Both the position numbers and the translations under genes were made by a program. Of a stretch of 64,000 bases of DNA, positions 9,192 to 19,053 are shown piece by piece. Source of the stretch: Bacteroidales bacterium (GTDB lineage Bacteria; Bacteroidota; Bacteroidia; Bacteroidales; Bacteroidaceae); contig SFKY01000001.1 of assembly GCA_004554665.1 (NCBI GenBank), positions 47,951-111,950 of the forward strand. Reading direction: 5' to 3'. Within the stretch, counting starts at the first letter, position 1. Each line of letters begins with the position of its first letter. Under the pieces are notes generated by a model that saw only the letters and a program-made list of their open reading frames with translations, ran no database searches and was not told the origin of the DNA.

Positions 9192-12167
9192 ATGAAGAAT
9201 CTGAAAACCGCCCTCCTCTTATGGGCGATGATGATGGCGCTCCCGATGATGGCGCAAGACCGTAAGATATCAGGCATCCTGATAGATAACGACTCGAAAG
9301 AACCAGTCATCCAGGCATCGGTACAGCTGCTTGCCACCGACAGTTCGTATGTGGCCGGAGCCATCAGCAACGACGAGGGTATCTTCGCCGTCAAGGCACC
9401 CAAAGACCAGCGCTACATGCTCCGCATATCGAGCGTGGGCTACCAAACCATCATCAAGCATGTGAAAATCGAGGACAAGAAAGATCTGGAGATAGGCAAA
9501 ATCGTGATGAAGGCCGATGCCATCATGCTGAAAGAGGCAAAGGTGGTGGGACAGGCCGTGAAGATGACGGTAAAGGAAGACACCTTTATATACAATAGCG
9601 CGGCGTTCCGCACACCCGAGGGCTCTACCATCGAGGAACTGGTCAAGCGCCTGCCCGGCGTGACCGTCGACGAGAACGGCAAGATTACCCACAACGGCAA
9701 GGAGGTGAAGAAGATTCTGGTGGACGGCAAGGAGTTTATGACCGGCGACACCAAGATAGCCATGAAGAATCTCCCCACGTCTATCGTGGAAAAGGTGAAA
9801 GCCTACGAGGAGAAGAGTGACTTGGCACGCATTACCGGTATCGACGACGGTGAGGAGAATACGGTGCTTGATTTCGGCCTCAAGAAAGGTATGAACAAGG
9901 GTGTCTTCTCCAACATCGACCTCTCCATAGGTACGCACGGCCGATATGGCGAGAAACTGATGGGTGCCTACTTCAACAGCAACAACCGCTTCATGCTCTT
10001 CGGCAATGCCAACAATGTAAACGACAACGGATTCCCCGGCGCAGGCGGAAGGGGTGGCCGAGGAGGCAGCAACAACGGACTGAATGCTGCCAAGATGCTC
10101 GGTATGAACTACAACTATGAGATCAAGAACAAGATCAAGATAGACCTGAGCGGTTTCTGGAACCACCGCGACGGCGATGCCCTTTCGCGCAGCTCTTCCG
10201 AGAACTTCGTGAGCACCGTAGGGTCGTTCTCCAACAGCATCAACCAGAGCTATAGCCGCAGCGACAGCTGGAATGCGCAAGGACGACTGGAGTGGCAGCC
10301 CGATGCGTTCACCAATATCATGTTCCGACCCACCTTCTCGTGGTCGAAAAACGATGGATTGGGCAAGACGGCATCGGCATCCTACAACCAGGACCCCTAC
10401 CTCTTCACCTCCAGCCCGTTGGACGAGGACGCGCTCGAAGAGATGAGCAAGGACAGCATCGTGGTCAACTCGCAGAACGGCAACTCGACCACCTATAGCA
10501 GCAACAAGAATCTGAATGGCAACCTGCAGATCAACCGCAAACTCGGTACGAGCGGCCGCAACGTGACCATTGCCTTTAACGGCGGTTACAGCAAGAGCGA
10601 CAGCGAGAGCCTCTCTGCCAACGCCACACACCTGTGGCTCATGCAGACGGCTGCCGGACTCGACTCTACCTATCAGACCAACCGCTACAACCTCACACCC
10701 ACCAACAACTACAACTACCGGGTGATGGCTACCTACAGCGAGCCGCTCTTCAAAGGCGCTTTCCTGCAGTTCCGCTACAGCTTCAATTACAGTTACAGCG
10801 AGAGCGACCGCTCCACATTCGACTTCAGCAACGTCGGTGCAGGCTTCTTCGACAGCGTGCATCCTGTCTACCGAGGATGGGACAACTACCTGTCACTGCT
10901 GCCCAATCCCATCGAGTATTATCTCGACGATGCACTGAGCCGCTACTCTGAATACAAGACCTATACGCACGAGGCCAACGTGAGTTTCCGACTCACACGC
11001 AGCAAGTACCGCCTCAACGTGGGCTTCATGGTGCAGCCACAACGCTCCAAGTTTATCCAAGACTATCAGGGCGTGTACGTAGATACCGTGCGCACGGTGA
11101 CCAACTTCTCGCCTACGCTCGATTTCCGTTACAAGTTCAGTAACCAGCACCAACTGCGCATCCGCTATCGCGGTACCACCTCGCAGCCCAGCATGACACA
11201 GCTGCTCGATATTACCGACGACAGCAACCCGCTCGACATATCGAAGGGTAATCCGGGACTGAAACCGGCCTTTACCAACAACTTCAACCTGTTTTACAAC
11301 AACTTTATCCAAAACCATGCAAGGGCTATCGGTGCCAACCTGTCATTCAAGACCACGCGCAACTCGATCAGCAACATGGTGACGTACGACGAGGTGACGG
11401 GCGGACGCACCACCCGACCCGAAAACATCAATGGCAACTGGAGTATCAACGGCGGCGTATTCTTCAACACGTCTATCGACTCGCTCGGCACATGGTACGC
11501 CAACACCGACACACACTCCAGCTTTGACAACAGTGTGAGCTACTTGACACTCGACCGCTCCACCGGTGTACAGAAAAACCGTACCCGCACGCTGATGATC
11601 GACGAGAAACTGGGATTCGGCTACCGCAACGAGTGGCTGGAGGCAGAAATCAACGGTTCGGTGATCTATACGCATGGCCGTAACATGCTTCAGAGCCAGA
11701 GCGACCTCGACACATGGCAGTTCTCGTATGGTGGAAACCTCACCATCAATGCTCCGTGGGGCACAGCGCTCTCTACCAACATCAGCCAACAGAGCCGCCG
11801 CGGCTACAATGATGCCTCGATGAATACCAACGAACTCATCTGGAACGCCCAGTTGTCACAGTCGTTCCTCAAAGGCAAACCGCTCACCGTGAGCATCCAG
11901 TTCTATGACCTGCTCCACCAGCAGAGCAACTTCAGCCGTACCCTCAACTCCATCCAGTGTAGAGATACATGGTACAACAGCATCAACAGTTACGCCATGC
12001 TGCACGTGATCTACAAGTTCAATCTCTTCGGAGGCAAGGAGGCAAGGCAGCAGATGCGTGGTCCCCGTGGCGAGCGCCCCGGATTCGGAGGCCCAGGCGG
12101 TATGCGTCCCGGCGGTATGGGCGGGCAGCGTCCACCACAAGGCGGATTCGGAGGCCCTGGCTTTTAA
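9192..12167 (+). CDS. Outer-membrane beta-barrel protein with N-terminal carboxypeptidase-regulatory-like domain
   Basis: The 991-residue exported protein (signal peptide MKNLKTALLLWAMMMALPMMAQ) has a carboxypeptidase-D-like domain (about 25-110), a TonB-receptor-plug-like region (about 115-240, with LVKRLPGVTVDENGKI and VKKILVDGKEF), and a long beta-barrel ending in a C-terminal Phe. This is the OMP beta-barrel-3 architecture, related to TonB-dependent receptors; no TonB box is evident. The last 45 residues are Gly/Arg/Pro-rich (GGPGGMRPGGMGGQRPPQGG), and there is a glycine run near residue 278. The ligand is unknown. A paralogue lies at 13114. Confidence 0.85.
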   Translation: MKNLKTALLLWAMMMALPMMAQDRKISGILIDNDSKEPVIQASVQLLATDSSYVAGAISNDEGIFAVKAPKDQRYMLRISSVGYQTIIKHVKIEDKKDLEIGKIVMKADAIMLKEAKVVGQAVKMTVKEDTFIYNSAAFRTPEGSTIEELVKRLPGVTVDENGKITHNGKEVKKILVDGKEFMTGDTKIAMKNLPTSIVEKVKAYEEKSDLARITGIDDGEENTVLDFGLKKGMNKGVFSNIDLSIGTHGRYGEKLMGAYFNSNNRFMLFGNANNVNDNGFPGAGGRGGRGGSNNGLNAAKMLGMNYNYEIKNKIKIDLSGFWNHRDGDALSRSSSENFVSTVGSFSNSINQSYSRSDSWNAQGRLEWQPDAFTNIMFRPTFSWSKNDGLGKTASASYNQDPYLFTSSPLDEDALEEMSKDSIVVNSQNGNSTTYSSNKNLNGNLQINRKLGTSGRNVTIAFNGGYSKSDSESLSANATHLWLMQTAAGLDSTYQTNRYNLTPTNNYNYRVMATYSEPLFKGAFLQFRYSFNYSYSESDRSTFDFSNVGAGFFDSVHPVYRGWDNYLSLLPNPIEYYLDDALSRYSEYKTYTHEANVSFRLTRSKYRLNVGFMVQPQRSKFIQDYQGVYVDTVRTVTNFSPTLDFRYKFSNQHQLRIRYRGTTSQPSMTQLLDITDDSNPLDISKGNPGLKPAFTNNFNLFYNNFIQNHARAIGANLSFKTTRNSISNMVTYDEVTGGRTTRPENINGNWSINGGVFFNTSIDSLGTWYANTDTHSSFDNSVSYLTLDRSTGVQKNRTRTLMIDEKLGFGYRNEWLEAEINGSVIYTHGRNMLQSQSDLDTWQFSYGGNLTINAPWGTALSTNISQQSRRGYNDASMNTNELIWNAQLSQSFLKGKPLTVSIQFYDLLHQQSNFSRTLNSIQCRDTWYNSINSYAMLHVIYKFNLFGGKEARQQMRGPRGERPGFGGPGGMRPGGMGGQRPPQGGFGGPGF

Positions 12168-12193
12168 AGGTAAAAAGGCCGTCGTAAAGGTAT

Positions 12194-12264
12194 AACGGTA
12201 AAACGGTAAAAAAGTAAAACGCTTTCCAATAATTGCGCTTACACTTTTTTACCGTTTTACCGTT
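12194..12264. terminator. Long GGTAAAA-type hairpin between convergent genes
   Basis: A perfect 22-bp stem pairs 12194-12215 with 12243-12264; the arms are made of ACGGTAAAA units. Its 27-nt loop (AACGCTTTCCAATAATTGCG region) is nearly identical to the loop of the hairpin at 29588-29718. T-rich DNA follows on both strands, so it can end transcription from both the barrel gene and mntP. Confidence 0.75.
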
Positions 12265-12286
12265 TTACTTTTTTACCTTTATCTGA

Positions 12287-12865
12287 TTATTCCATCGTAT
12301 GTTCTATCAGCACCCTCACGCCGATGGCTATCAAGATAAGACCACCAAAGAGTTCTGGTTTCAGCCTGCGGGCAATAGCCCTTCCAAAACGGATGCCCAA
12401 CAAATGGCCTACCACACTGAATACCAGCGACACCAAGCCTATGAGCAAGAGGGGGAGCGCCAACGAGCCCAGCGTGCGGTAACCTGTGCAGGCGAAAGAG
12501 ATGCCGACTGCCAGCGCATCGATGCTCGTTGCCACAGCCAACATGAGCTGTGTCTTGAGGCAAGTAGGGTCAAAATGATGCTGCTCCTCGGGAAGCATGG
12601 ACTCGCGCACCATCCTTATGCCCAAGAACAGCAATAATCCAAAGGCAATCCAATGGTCGTAAGCCTCGATATAGTCTGCAAACCAGCGTGTACCTAACCA
12701 TCCCGCCAAGGGCATGGCAGCCTGAAACAGGCCGAAAAAGATGCTGGTGCGCACGATGGCCGACCACATACGGCGACGCAACAGCACGCCACTTACTATC
12801 GATACCGTGAAGCAGTCCATCGCCAAGGCCACGGCAAGCAAAAACAATTCAAAAAATCCTTCCAT
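12287..12865 (-). CDS. mntP: Manganese efflux pump MntP
   Basis: A 192-residue six-helix membrane protein of the DUF204/MntP family, which exports Mn2+. The duplicated acidic helices are visible as ALAMDCFTVSIVSG (N-terminal half) and VATSIDALAVGISFACTG (C-terminal half). I chose MEGFFELFLLAVAL; the frame runs about 36 codons further upstream, but that stretch passes the promoter and has no family similarity. Only about 45 nt separate the -7 box (12916-12923) from the start, too little for the yybP-ykoY Mn riboswitch seen at mntP in other phyla. Confidence 0.93.
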   Translation of the reverse strand: MEGFFELFLLAVALAMDCFTVSIVSGVLLRRRMWSAIVRTSIFFGLFQAAMPLAGWLGTRWFADYIEAYDHWIAFGLLLFLGIRMVRESMLPEEQHHFDPTCLKTQLMLAVATSIDALAVGISFACTGYRTLGSLALPLLLIGLVSLVFSVVGHLLGIRFGRAIARRLKPELFGGLILIAIGVRVLIEHTME

Positions 12866-12915
12866 CTCGTCAATTAGCTGTATGGTTCGCCACAAGAAAC
12901 TATTAAGAATGGTGG

Positions 12916-12923
12916 CAAAGGTA
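12916..12923 (-). promoter_or_regulatory. -7 box of mntP promoter
   Basis: The minus strand reads TACCTTTGCC here, the Bacteroidetes -7 consensus, about 50 bp before the mntP start. A convincing -33 box was not seen. Confidence 0.5.
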
Positions 12924-13113
12924 CGAAAAATCAACCTAAATGGGGGTGACGGGTAGTTAATATGGGTTAACAAAAGGAAACTGCCCCCTCATGGAAACCC
13001 AACTTGTACAAAAAAAAGTTAAGTCCATTTGTATTTTTCTTCATCACTTTCCTCCTATTCATAGAGAACGCTTATTTTTGCAAACAAAAGAACGACCATA
13101 AGCAGACGACACC

Positions 13114-16014
13114 ATGAGAAGCCAATCGGATCATCATAACACCTTACACATAACCCCTGTCTGGTACACAAGCATCGTCATCGCATGCCTGCTCTATCCA
13201 CTTTTCTGCCACGGGCAATCCAAAACCGCACAGCCAGACCGTATCACCCTATACGCCACGGTCTACGACAAGTTTCTGGGCATCCCTGTCAAAGCCACCG
13301 CCCACCTGATGCGGACAGACTCGACCCTTATCGCCAAAAAAGCATGCAAGACCAAGATGCGCAGCCAGAGATACAAGGAGGATTACTACGAATACTTCAC
13401 TTTCGATGTGAAAAAAGAGCCCCAGACTTATCTCATCAAGGTGACCGCCAACAACTATTACGACTGTTACCAACGCATCACCGTGAAGCCGCGCAAGCAT
13501 ACGGAGCAGATAGACATGGCCCCCTTTCTGATGAGGCGCAAGCAGAGCATGCAGACGGGCATCACGCTCGACGAGGTGGAGGTAAAGGCCACCCGCATCC
13601 AAGTGGCCTACCGTGGCGACACGCTGGTCTACGACGCAGCCGCTTTCGCCCTGCCCGACGGTTCCATGCTCGACGCACTGGTCAGACAGCTGCCGGGGGC
13701 GGTACTCAAAGACGACAACAGCATCTACGTCAACGGCAGGAGGATAGACTATCTCATGCTCAACGGCAGAAACTTCTTCAAGGGGAAGAACAAGGTGCTG
13801 CTCGAAAACCTGCCCTACTTTACCGTGAAGGAGGTAAAGGTGTACGACCGCGAACGCACCCAACTGGATATCGCCGAAGAGGGTTCCGGCTCCAAGAAGG
13901 ACTATGTGATGGACGTGAGTCTGAAAAAGGAGTTTGCCCATGCCACCATCTTCAACGCCGAGGCCGGCGCAGGCTCCCACGGCAGGTGGATGACACGCGC
14001 CGCCGCTATCGGCATTGGCAAGCAGACCAATGTGATGGCCTACGTCACGGCCAACAACCTGGAGGAGGACCGCAAACCGGGGCGCAACGGCGAATGGCAG
14101 GCGTGGAAGACCACCCAATACTATCCGCAGACCACCAAGGAGACGGGGGTGGACATAGAGAGCGAAAACCGCAAGCACACCCAGCGGGCCTCGGTAGAGA
14201 GCTCGCTGCAGTGGGTAAGTTCGGATGCCCAGTCGCACTCCGTCAACGAGCGCTTCATCGCTGACGGCAACACGCTGACAGAAAACAGGAGCAACCGCCA
14301 GAGCAAGCCCTTCCAGTTCAGGTTCAACAGTTCTTACACACTCTCGGGCAAGCTCTCCACCAGCATCCGCACTGCGCTGAAATACAACCACAATACCCGC
14401 CGCGACCAAACTGTCACCAGCACCTCGCGAGACAGTCTCATGAACCGCACATGGCGGGACACCGATGCTGAGTTTGACAATTTCGACGGCAATCTTGACT
14501 TCAACACCTCCCTGAATATCCCCCATGCCGGCAAGATAGGTCTCCGTGCTTCTGGCAGCTACAATCATACGAAAGACTATGACGACCAGCTTTACCGCAC
14601 TTGGTTTGCCGACGGCACCCTGCCAGACAACCGGCATACCTACATGGCATCGCCCAGACACTCTTACTCCTACTCGGCAGGGCTCAATTACGAGTACTAT
14701 ATCAACAAACAGGTGTCCACAGAACTGAGCACCTCGTACTTGCAGATTTACAGCAACGACAAGAGGCAGACCTACCGACTCGACTGGCTGGACGACGGAC
14801 AGTACGACGAGTTAGGCATGCTGCCCTCTACTCTCGAAGCCCTGCTGCAAGCCACCGACAAGGCCAACAGCTTCGCCTTCACTTCTATGAGAAAAAGCTG
14901 GGACGCCTCGCTCCGTACATCGGTCAGCCTGGGAAAACTATATGCCAGTGTGTATCTTCCCATTGATTTCGACCAAGAGACGCTGCCCTACCGTGGCTCG
15001 CTGATCGACACCATCGCCAAGCGAAACTATGTTTCGTTCCGTCCCTATCTGAGCCTGTCGACAGGCGGGCTCAACCGCGTGGCGGCCAACTATAGCCACA
15101 GCACCTCCAGACCCAGCCTGCTCAATCTCCTCCCTGTGACTGACAATACCAATCCCCTGCACATCTACCGCAACAACCCAGCCCTGCGTGATGAAATCTC
15201 CGACAGGGTGGACCTGAGTTTCTTCCACCGACCCCGCAAGATAGGGATTTCGTGGTGGCTCAAGGCAGCTCTCAAGACCACACGCCATGCCACCGGCACA
15301 CGCACCACCGTCGATTCGGGCACGGGTGTCACCACCTACATGACAGACAATGTGGAGAAGACCAACTGGCACGGCCGCGTGCAAGCCGGACTTACCACCT
15401 CGCTCGGCAAACGCAGAAGATGGCGGTTGGAGGCGGAGGCCGGAACCGCCTATCAGCACAATGTAGATTTTGCCATCGCCTACGACAAGGAGACCACGGC
15501 GCTCAGCGAGGTCAACACGGTACTGCCCGAAGCATCGGTCAAGCTCGGCTACTCGTACAAGACACTGGTCATGAACATCAACGGCAAGCTGACGGGGCGG
15601 CTGACCAGCAGCAACAGAGCCGAGTTTGTATCGCTCAACGCCTTCGACTACCAGTATGGCACCAACATCCAGTACACCCTGCCCTCGGTCAACATCTCCC
15701 TGTCCACCGACCTGACCATGTACAGCCGACGGGGATACAACCTGAGCAGCATGAACGACGACGAACTGCTCTGGAATGCAATGGTGAGCTATCCACTGAT
15801 CAAAGGTAAGATAGTGATGAAGCTGCAAGCCTTCGACATATTGCGCCAGATATCCAAGGTCAACTACCATATCAACGCGCAGGGGCGCACCGAGAGCTGG
15901 CAAAACACCATCCCACGCTACGTCATGCTGAGTTTCGCCTACAATCTGACCAAGGGCAAGAAGCACAAAAAGCTCAAAGAGCCCACCCGCATAGAGTTCA
16001 ACAACATCTTATAG
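13114..16014 (+). CDS. Outer-membrane beta-barrel protein, paralogue of the gene at 9192
   Basis: The 966-residue product has a signal segment (about 20-35, ending LFCHGQ), a diverged regulatory-like beta domain (about 40-140), a plug-like region with LVRQLPGAVLKDDNSIYVNG and LMLNGRNFF, then a barrel with GRLTSSN and a final SFAYNLTKGKKHKKL. The order of segments parallels the protein at 9192 (compare LVKRLPGV...KILVDGKEF), so the two are likely paralogues on either side of mntP. The C-terminal basic extension replaces the Gly-rich tail. A TATTTTTG -7 box at 13073-13080 lies 34 bp upstream. Confidence 0.83.
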   Translation: MRSQSDHHNTLHITPVWYTSIVIACLLYPLFCHGQSKTAQPDRITLYATVYDKFLGIPVKATAHLMRTDSTLIAKKACKTKMRSQRYKEDYYEYFTFDVKKEPQTYLIKVTANNYYDCYQRITVKPRKHTEQIDMAPFLMRRKQSMQTGITLDEVEVKATRIQVAYRGDTLVYDAAAFALPDGSMLDALVRQLPGAVLKDDNSIYVNGRRIDYLMLNGRNFFKGKNKVLLENLPYFTVKEVKVYDRERTQLDIAEEGSGSKKDYVMDVSLKKEFAHATIFNAEAGAGSHGRWMTRAAAIGIGKQTNVMAYVTANNLEEDRKPGRNGEWQAWKTTQYYPQTTKETGVDIESENRKHTQRASVESSLQWVSSDAQSHSVNERFIADGNTLTENRSNRQSKPFQFRFNSSYTLSGKLSTSIRTALKYNHNTRRDQTVTSTSRDSLMNRTWRDTDAEFDNFDGNLDFNTSLNIPHAGKIGLRASGSYNHTKDYDDQLYRTWFADGTLPDNRHTYMASPRHSYSYSAGLNYEYYINKQVSTELSTSYLQIYSNDKRQTYRLDWLDDGQYDELGMLPSTLEALLQATDKANSFAFTSMRKSWDASLRTSVSLGKLYASVYLPIDFDQETLPYRGSLIDTIAKRNYVSFRPYLSLSTGGLNRVAANYSHSTSRPSLLNLLPVTDNTNPLHIYRNNPALRDEISDRVDLSFFHRPRKIGISWWLKAALKTTRHATGTRTTVDSGTGVTTYMTDNVEKTNWHGRVQAGLTTSLGKRRRWRLEAEAGTAYQHNVDFAIAYDKETTALSEVNTVLPEASVKLGYSYKTLVMNINGKLTGRLTSSNRAEFVSLNAFDYQYGTNIQYTLPSVNISLSTDLTMYSRRGYNLSSMNDDELLWNAMVSYPLIKGKIVMKLQAFDILRQISKVNYHINAQGRTESWQNTIPRYVMLSFAYNLTKGKKHKKLKEPTRIEFNNIL

Positions 16015-16075
16015 CCCCCGAATGGGGACACCGACGGTACACCCCTCGCACCGCCCGGTGGCATACCCGAAATGT

Positions 16076-16155
16076 AAATGCCACGTTTACGAGGGCTAAA
16101 TGCCACCTTTACGACGCTAATCATGGCATTTGGCTCCGCAAAGGGGGCATTTGGT
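16076..16155. repeat. REP-like palindrome, copy 2
   Basis: Units AAATGCCACGTTTACG, AAATGCCACCTTTACG, CATGGCATTT and a diverged GGGGGCATTT occur in alternating orientation between the barrel gene and lysS. They are the same core as copy 1, but the arms no longer make one perfect stem. Confidence 0.7.
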
Positions 16156-16249
16156 ATGGCCGTGATTTAAAAAAGATAAAATGTAAGGCTCTTTCATTTT
16201 TTTTTCATACATTTGCAAATTAGAAAGAAAACGCATCGATAAGAATTAT

Positions 16250-17983
16250 ATGAACGTATTAGAATTAAGTGAACAGGAGATAGTCCGCCGGCAGTGCCTC
16301 GAAGAGTTGCGGCAGATGGGGATAGACCCCTACCCAGCGGCAGAGTTCCCCACCAATGCATTCTCAACCGACATCCGTGACAACTTCAAGGATGGCGAGG
16401 AGCGCGAAGTAGTCATCGCCGGCCGACTGATGAGCCGCCGCGTGATGGGCAAGGCCAGTTTCGCAGAGCTCCAGGACTCGAAAGGAAGAATCCAAGTCTA
16501 CATCACCCGCGACGACCTTTGTCCGGGAGAAGACAAAGACTTATATAATAAGGTATTCAAGAAGCTGATGGACATCGGCGACTTTGTCGGCGTGAAGGGC
16601 TATGTGTTCCGCACACAGACCGGCGAGATCAGCGTGCACGCCCGTGAGCTCACCATGCTCGGCAAGAGCCTGAAGCCGCTGCCCATCGTGAAATACAAGG
16701 ATGGTGTGGCCTACGACAAGTTCGACGACCCCGAGCTGCGTTACCGCCAGCGCTATGTGGACCTGGTGGTCAACGAGGGTGTGAAAGACACCTTCCTGAA
16801 GCGCGCCACCGTGCTGCGCACCATGCGCCGCTTCTTCGACGAGGCCGGTTACACCGAGGTGGAGACCCCGACGCTGCAGAGCATCGCGGGAGGAGCCAGC
16901 GCGCGCCCGTTTATCACCCACTTCAACGCGCTCAACATCGACATGTACATGCGCATCGCCACCGAGCTGTATCTGAAGCGCCTCATCGTGGGCGGTTTCG
17001 AGGGTGTGTATGAGATCGGCAAGAACTTCCGCAACGAGGGTATGGACCGCTTCCACAACCCCGAGTTTACCTGCATGGAACTGTATGTGCAGTATAAGGA
17101 CTACAACTGGATGATGTCGTTTACCGAAAGGCTGCTCGAGACCATCTGTACCGAGGTAAACGGCAAACCCGAAGTGACGGTGGGCGACAAGGTAATCAGC
17201 TTCAAGGCTCCCTTCCGCCGACTCCCCATCCTGGAGGCCATCAAGGAGAAGACCGGTTTCGACCTCTACGGCAAGAGCGAGGAAGAGATACGCCACATCG
17301 CCATCGACGAACTGAAACTGGAGACCGTGGACGAGAGCTTCGGCAAGGGCAAGCTGATCGACGAGATATTCGGCGAATTCTGCGAGGGCACCTTCGTACA
17401 GCCCACCTTTATCATCGACTACCCCGTAGAGATGAGTCCGCTCACCAAGATGCACCGGAGCAAGCCCGGACTGACCGAGCGCTTCGAGCTGATGGTCAAC
17501 GGCAAGGAGCTGGCCAACGCCTACTCAGAGCTCAACGACCCGATTGACCAGGAGGAGCGGTTCAAGGAGCAGATGCGTCTGGCCGACAAGGGCGACGACG
17601 AGGCTATGGTGATCGACCAAGACTTCCTGCGCGCGCTCCAGTACGGCATGCCGCCCACCAGCGGTATCGGTATCGGTATCGACAGGTTGGTGATGCTCAT
17701 GACAGGCAAGGAGTATATACAGGAAGTAATGCTCTTCCCGCAGATGAAGCCCGAGGCCAAGATGCCGCAGAGCAGCATCAAGGAATGGGCTGCCATCGGA
17801 GTGCCTGAAGACGAGGTGTATGTGCTACGCAAGGCAGGCTTCAACCTCATCACCGATATCCGCGACGAGAAGGCACAGGGCCTGCAGCAGAAGTTGGGCG
17901 ACATACACAAGAAGTATAAGCTGGACTTCGAGAAGCCGGGCGTGGCCGAGATTCAGGAATGGATAGACCGGGCCAACGCCTAA
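16250..17983 (+). CDS. lysS: Lysyl-tRNA synthetase, class II
   Basis: LysRS charges tRNA-Lys. The 577-residue protein has the OB-fold anticodon-binding domain (about 55-165), motif 2 as FRNEGMDRFHNPEFT, and motif 3 as GIGIGIDRLVMLMTG. After the catalytic core there is a C-terminal extension (about 500-577, EDEVYVLRKAGF to IQEWIDRANA) that is common in Bacteroidetes LysRS and longer than in E. coli. A TACATTTG -7 box sits at 16208-16215. gpsA follows after about 60 bp. Confidence 0.96.
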   Translation: MNVLELSEQEIVRRQCLEELRQMGIDPYPAAEFPTNAFSTDIRDNFKDGEEREVVIAGRLMSRRVMGKASFAELQDSKGRIQVYITRDDLCPGEDKDLYNKVFKKLMDIGDFVGVKGYVFRTQTGEISVHARELTMLGKSLKPLPIVKYKDGVAYDKFDDPELRYRQRYVDLVVNEGVKDTFLKRATVLRTMRRFFDEAGYTEVETPTLQSIAGGASARPFITHFNALNIDMYMRIATELYLKRLIVGGFEGVYEIGKNFRNEGMDRFHNPEFTCMELYVQYKDYNWMMSFTERLLETICTEVNGKPEVTVGDKVISFKAPFRRLPILEAIKEKTGFDLYGKSEEEIRHIAIDELKLETVDESFGKGKLIDEIFGEFCEGTFVQPTFIIDYPVEMSPLTKMHRSKPGLTERFELMVNGKELANAYSELNDPIDQEERFKEQMRLADKGDDEAMVIDQDFLRALQYGMPPTSGIGIGIDRLVMLMTGKEYIQEVMLFPQMKPEAKMPQSSIKEWAAIGVPEDEVYVLRKAGFNLITDIRDEKAQGLQQKLGDIHKKYKLDFEKPGVAEIQEWIDRANA

Positions 17984-18046
17984 GGCGCTGCCCGCCCGCA
18001 GGGGCACACACGCTACTCACGCTAACTAACACCACTTGGGTTCGGG

Positions 18047-19042
18047 ATGTATAACGTAGGAAAGATAGCCATCATCGGCGGCGGCTCGTGGGCCACAGCC
18101 ATCGCCAAGATAGTAATAGACCACACGCACCACATAGGCTGGTACATGCGCAGGGACGACCGTATCGAAGATTTCAGGCGCACCGGGCACAATCCGGCCT
18201 ATCTCACAAGCGTCCGGTTCAACGTAGACGAGATAGGGTTCTCATCGGATATCAACAAAATCGTGGATGCTTACGACACGCTGGTCTTCGTCACGCCGTC
18301 TCCCTATCTCAAAAACCATCTCAAAAAACTCAAGACGCGCATCAAGGACAAGCTCATCGTGACGGCCATCAAGGGCATTGTGCCCGATGAGAACCTGGTG
18401 TGCTCGGAGTATTTCCATCAGGTGTACGACGTGCCTTACGATAATCTGGCCGTGATCGGCGGCCCCTCGCATGCCGAGGAGGTGGCCCTGCAGCGGTTGT
18501 CGTATCTCACCGTGGGCTGCTCGGACCAGGAAAAGGCGCAAGCCTTTACCGAGGTGCTGGCATCGGAGTTTATCAAGACCAAGGTGGCATCAGACGTGAT
18601 CGGCATCGAATACTCATCGGTGCTCAAAAACGTGTACGCCATCGCGGCTGGCATCTGCTCGGGTCTGAAATATGGCGATAACTTCCAGGCGGTGCTGCTT
18701 TCCAACGCCGTACAGGAGATGAACCGCTTCCTGACAGCCGTGCACCCCATCGAGCGCAATGTCTACGACAGCGTGTATCTGGGCGACCTGTTGGTGACAG
18801 GCTACTCCAACTTCTCGCGTAACCGCACTTTCGGTACCATGATCGGCAAAGGCTACAGCGTGAAGAGCGCGCAGATAGAGATGGAGATGATAGCCGAGGG
18901 CTATTTCGGCACCAAGTGTATGAAGGAAATCAACCGCCACATGCACGTCAATATGCCTATCCTCGACGCGGTGTACAATATCCTCTACGAGCGCATCAGC
19001 CCACAGATAGAAATCAAATTATTAACTGACAGTTTCAGATAA
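18047..19042 (+). CDS. gpsA: Glycerol-3-phosphate dehydrogenase (NAD(P)+)
   Basis: GpsA reduces dihydroxyacetone phosphate to sn-glycerol-3-phosphate for phospholipid synthesis. The N-terminal Rossmann motif is [14 protein letters not shown], a GGGSWA variant normal for this family. The catalytic Lys region is [15 protein letters not shown] and the substrate loop includes [18 protein letters not shown]. Length (331 aa) is typical. It lies 11 bp before pgi, so the two likely share a transcript with lysS upstream. Confidence 0.94.
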   Translation: MYNVGKIAIIGGGSWATAIAKIVIDHTHHIGWYMRRDDRIEDFRRTGHNPAYLTSVRFNVDEIGFSSDINKIVDAYDTLVFVTPSPYLKNHLKKLKTRIKDKLIVTAIKGIVPDENLVCSEYFHQVYDVPYDNLAVIGGPSHAEEVALQRLSYLTVGCSDQEKAQAFTEVLASEFIKTKVASDVIGIEYSSVLKNVYAIAAGICSGLKYGDNFQAVLLSNAVQEMNRFLTAVHPIERNVYDSVYLGDLLVTGYSNFSRNRTFGTMIGKGYSVKSAQIEMEMIAEGYFGTKCMKEINRHMHVNMPILDAVYNILYERISPQIEIKLLTDSFR

Positions 19043-19053
19043 ATCTTACAGAA

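Noticed and set aside
9270..10862. Minus-strand frame of 530 codons
   Set aside because: It lies opposite the beta-barrel gene, has no family motifs, and follows from the GC-rich third positions of the plus-strand gene.
12866..12973. Upstream extension of MntP and a yybP-ykoY riboswitch
   Set aside because: The -7 box lies inside the extension, and the remaining leader of about 45 nt is too short for that riboswitch.
13249..14661. Minus-strand frame of 470 codons
   Set aside because: It is the reverse reading of the second barrel gene; composition is His/Val/Gly-rich as in other shadow frames.
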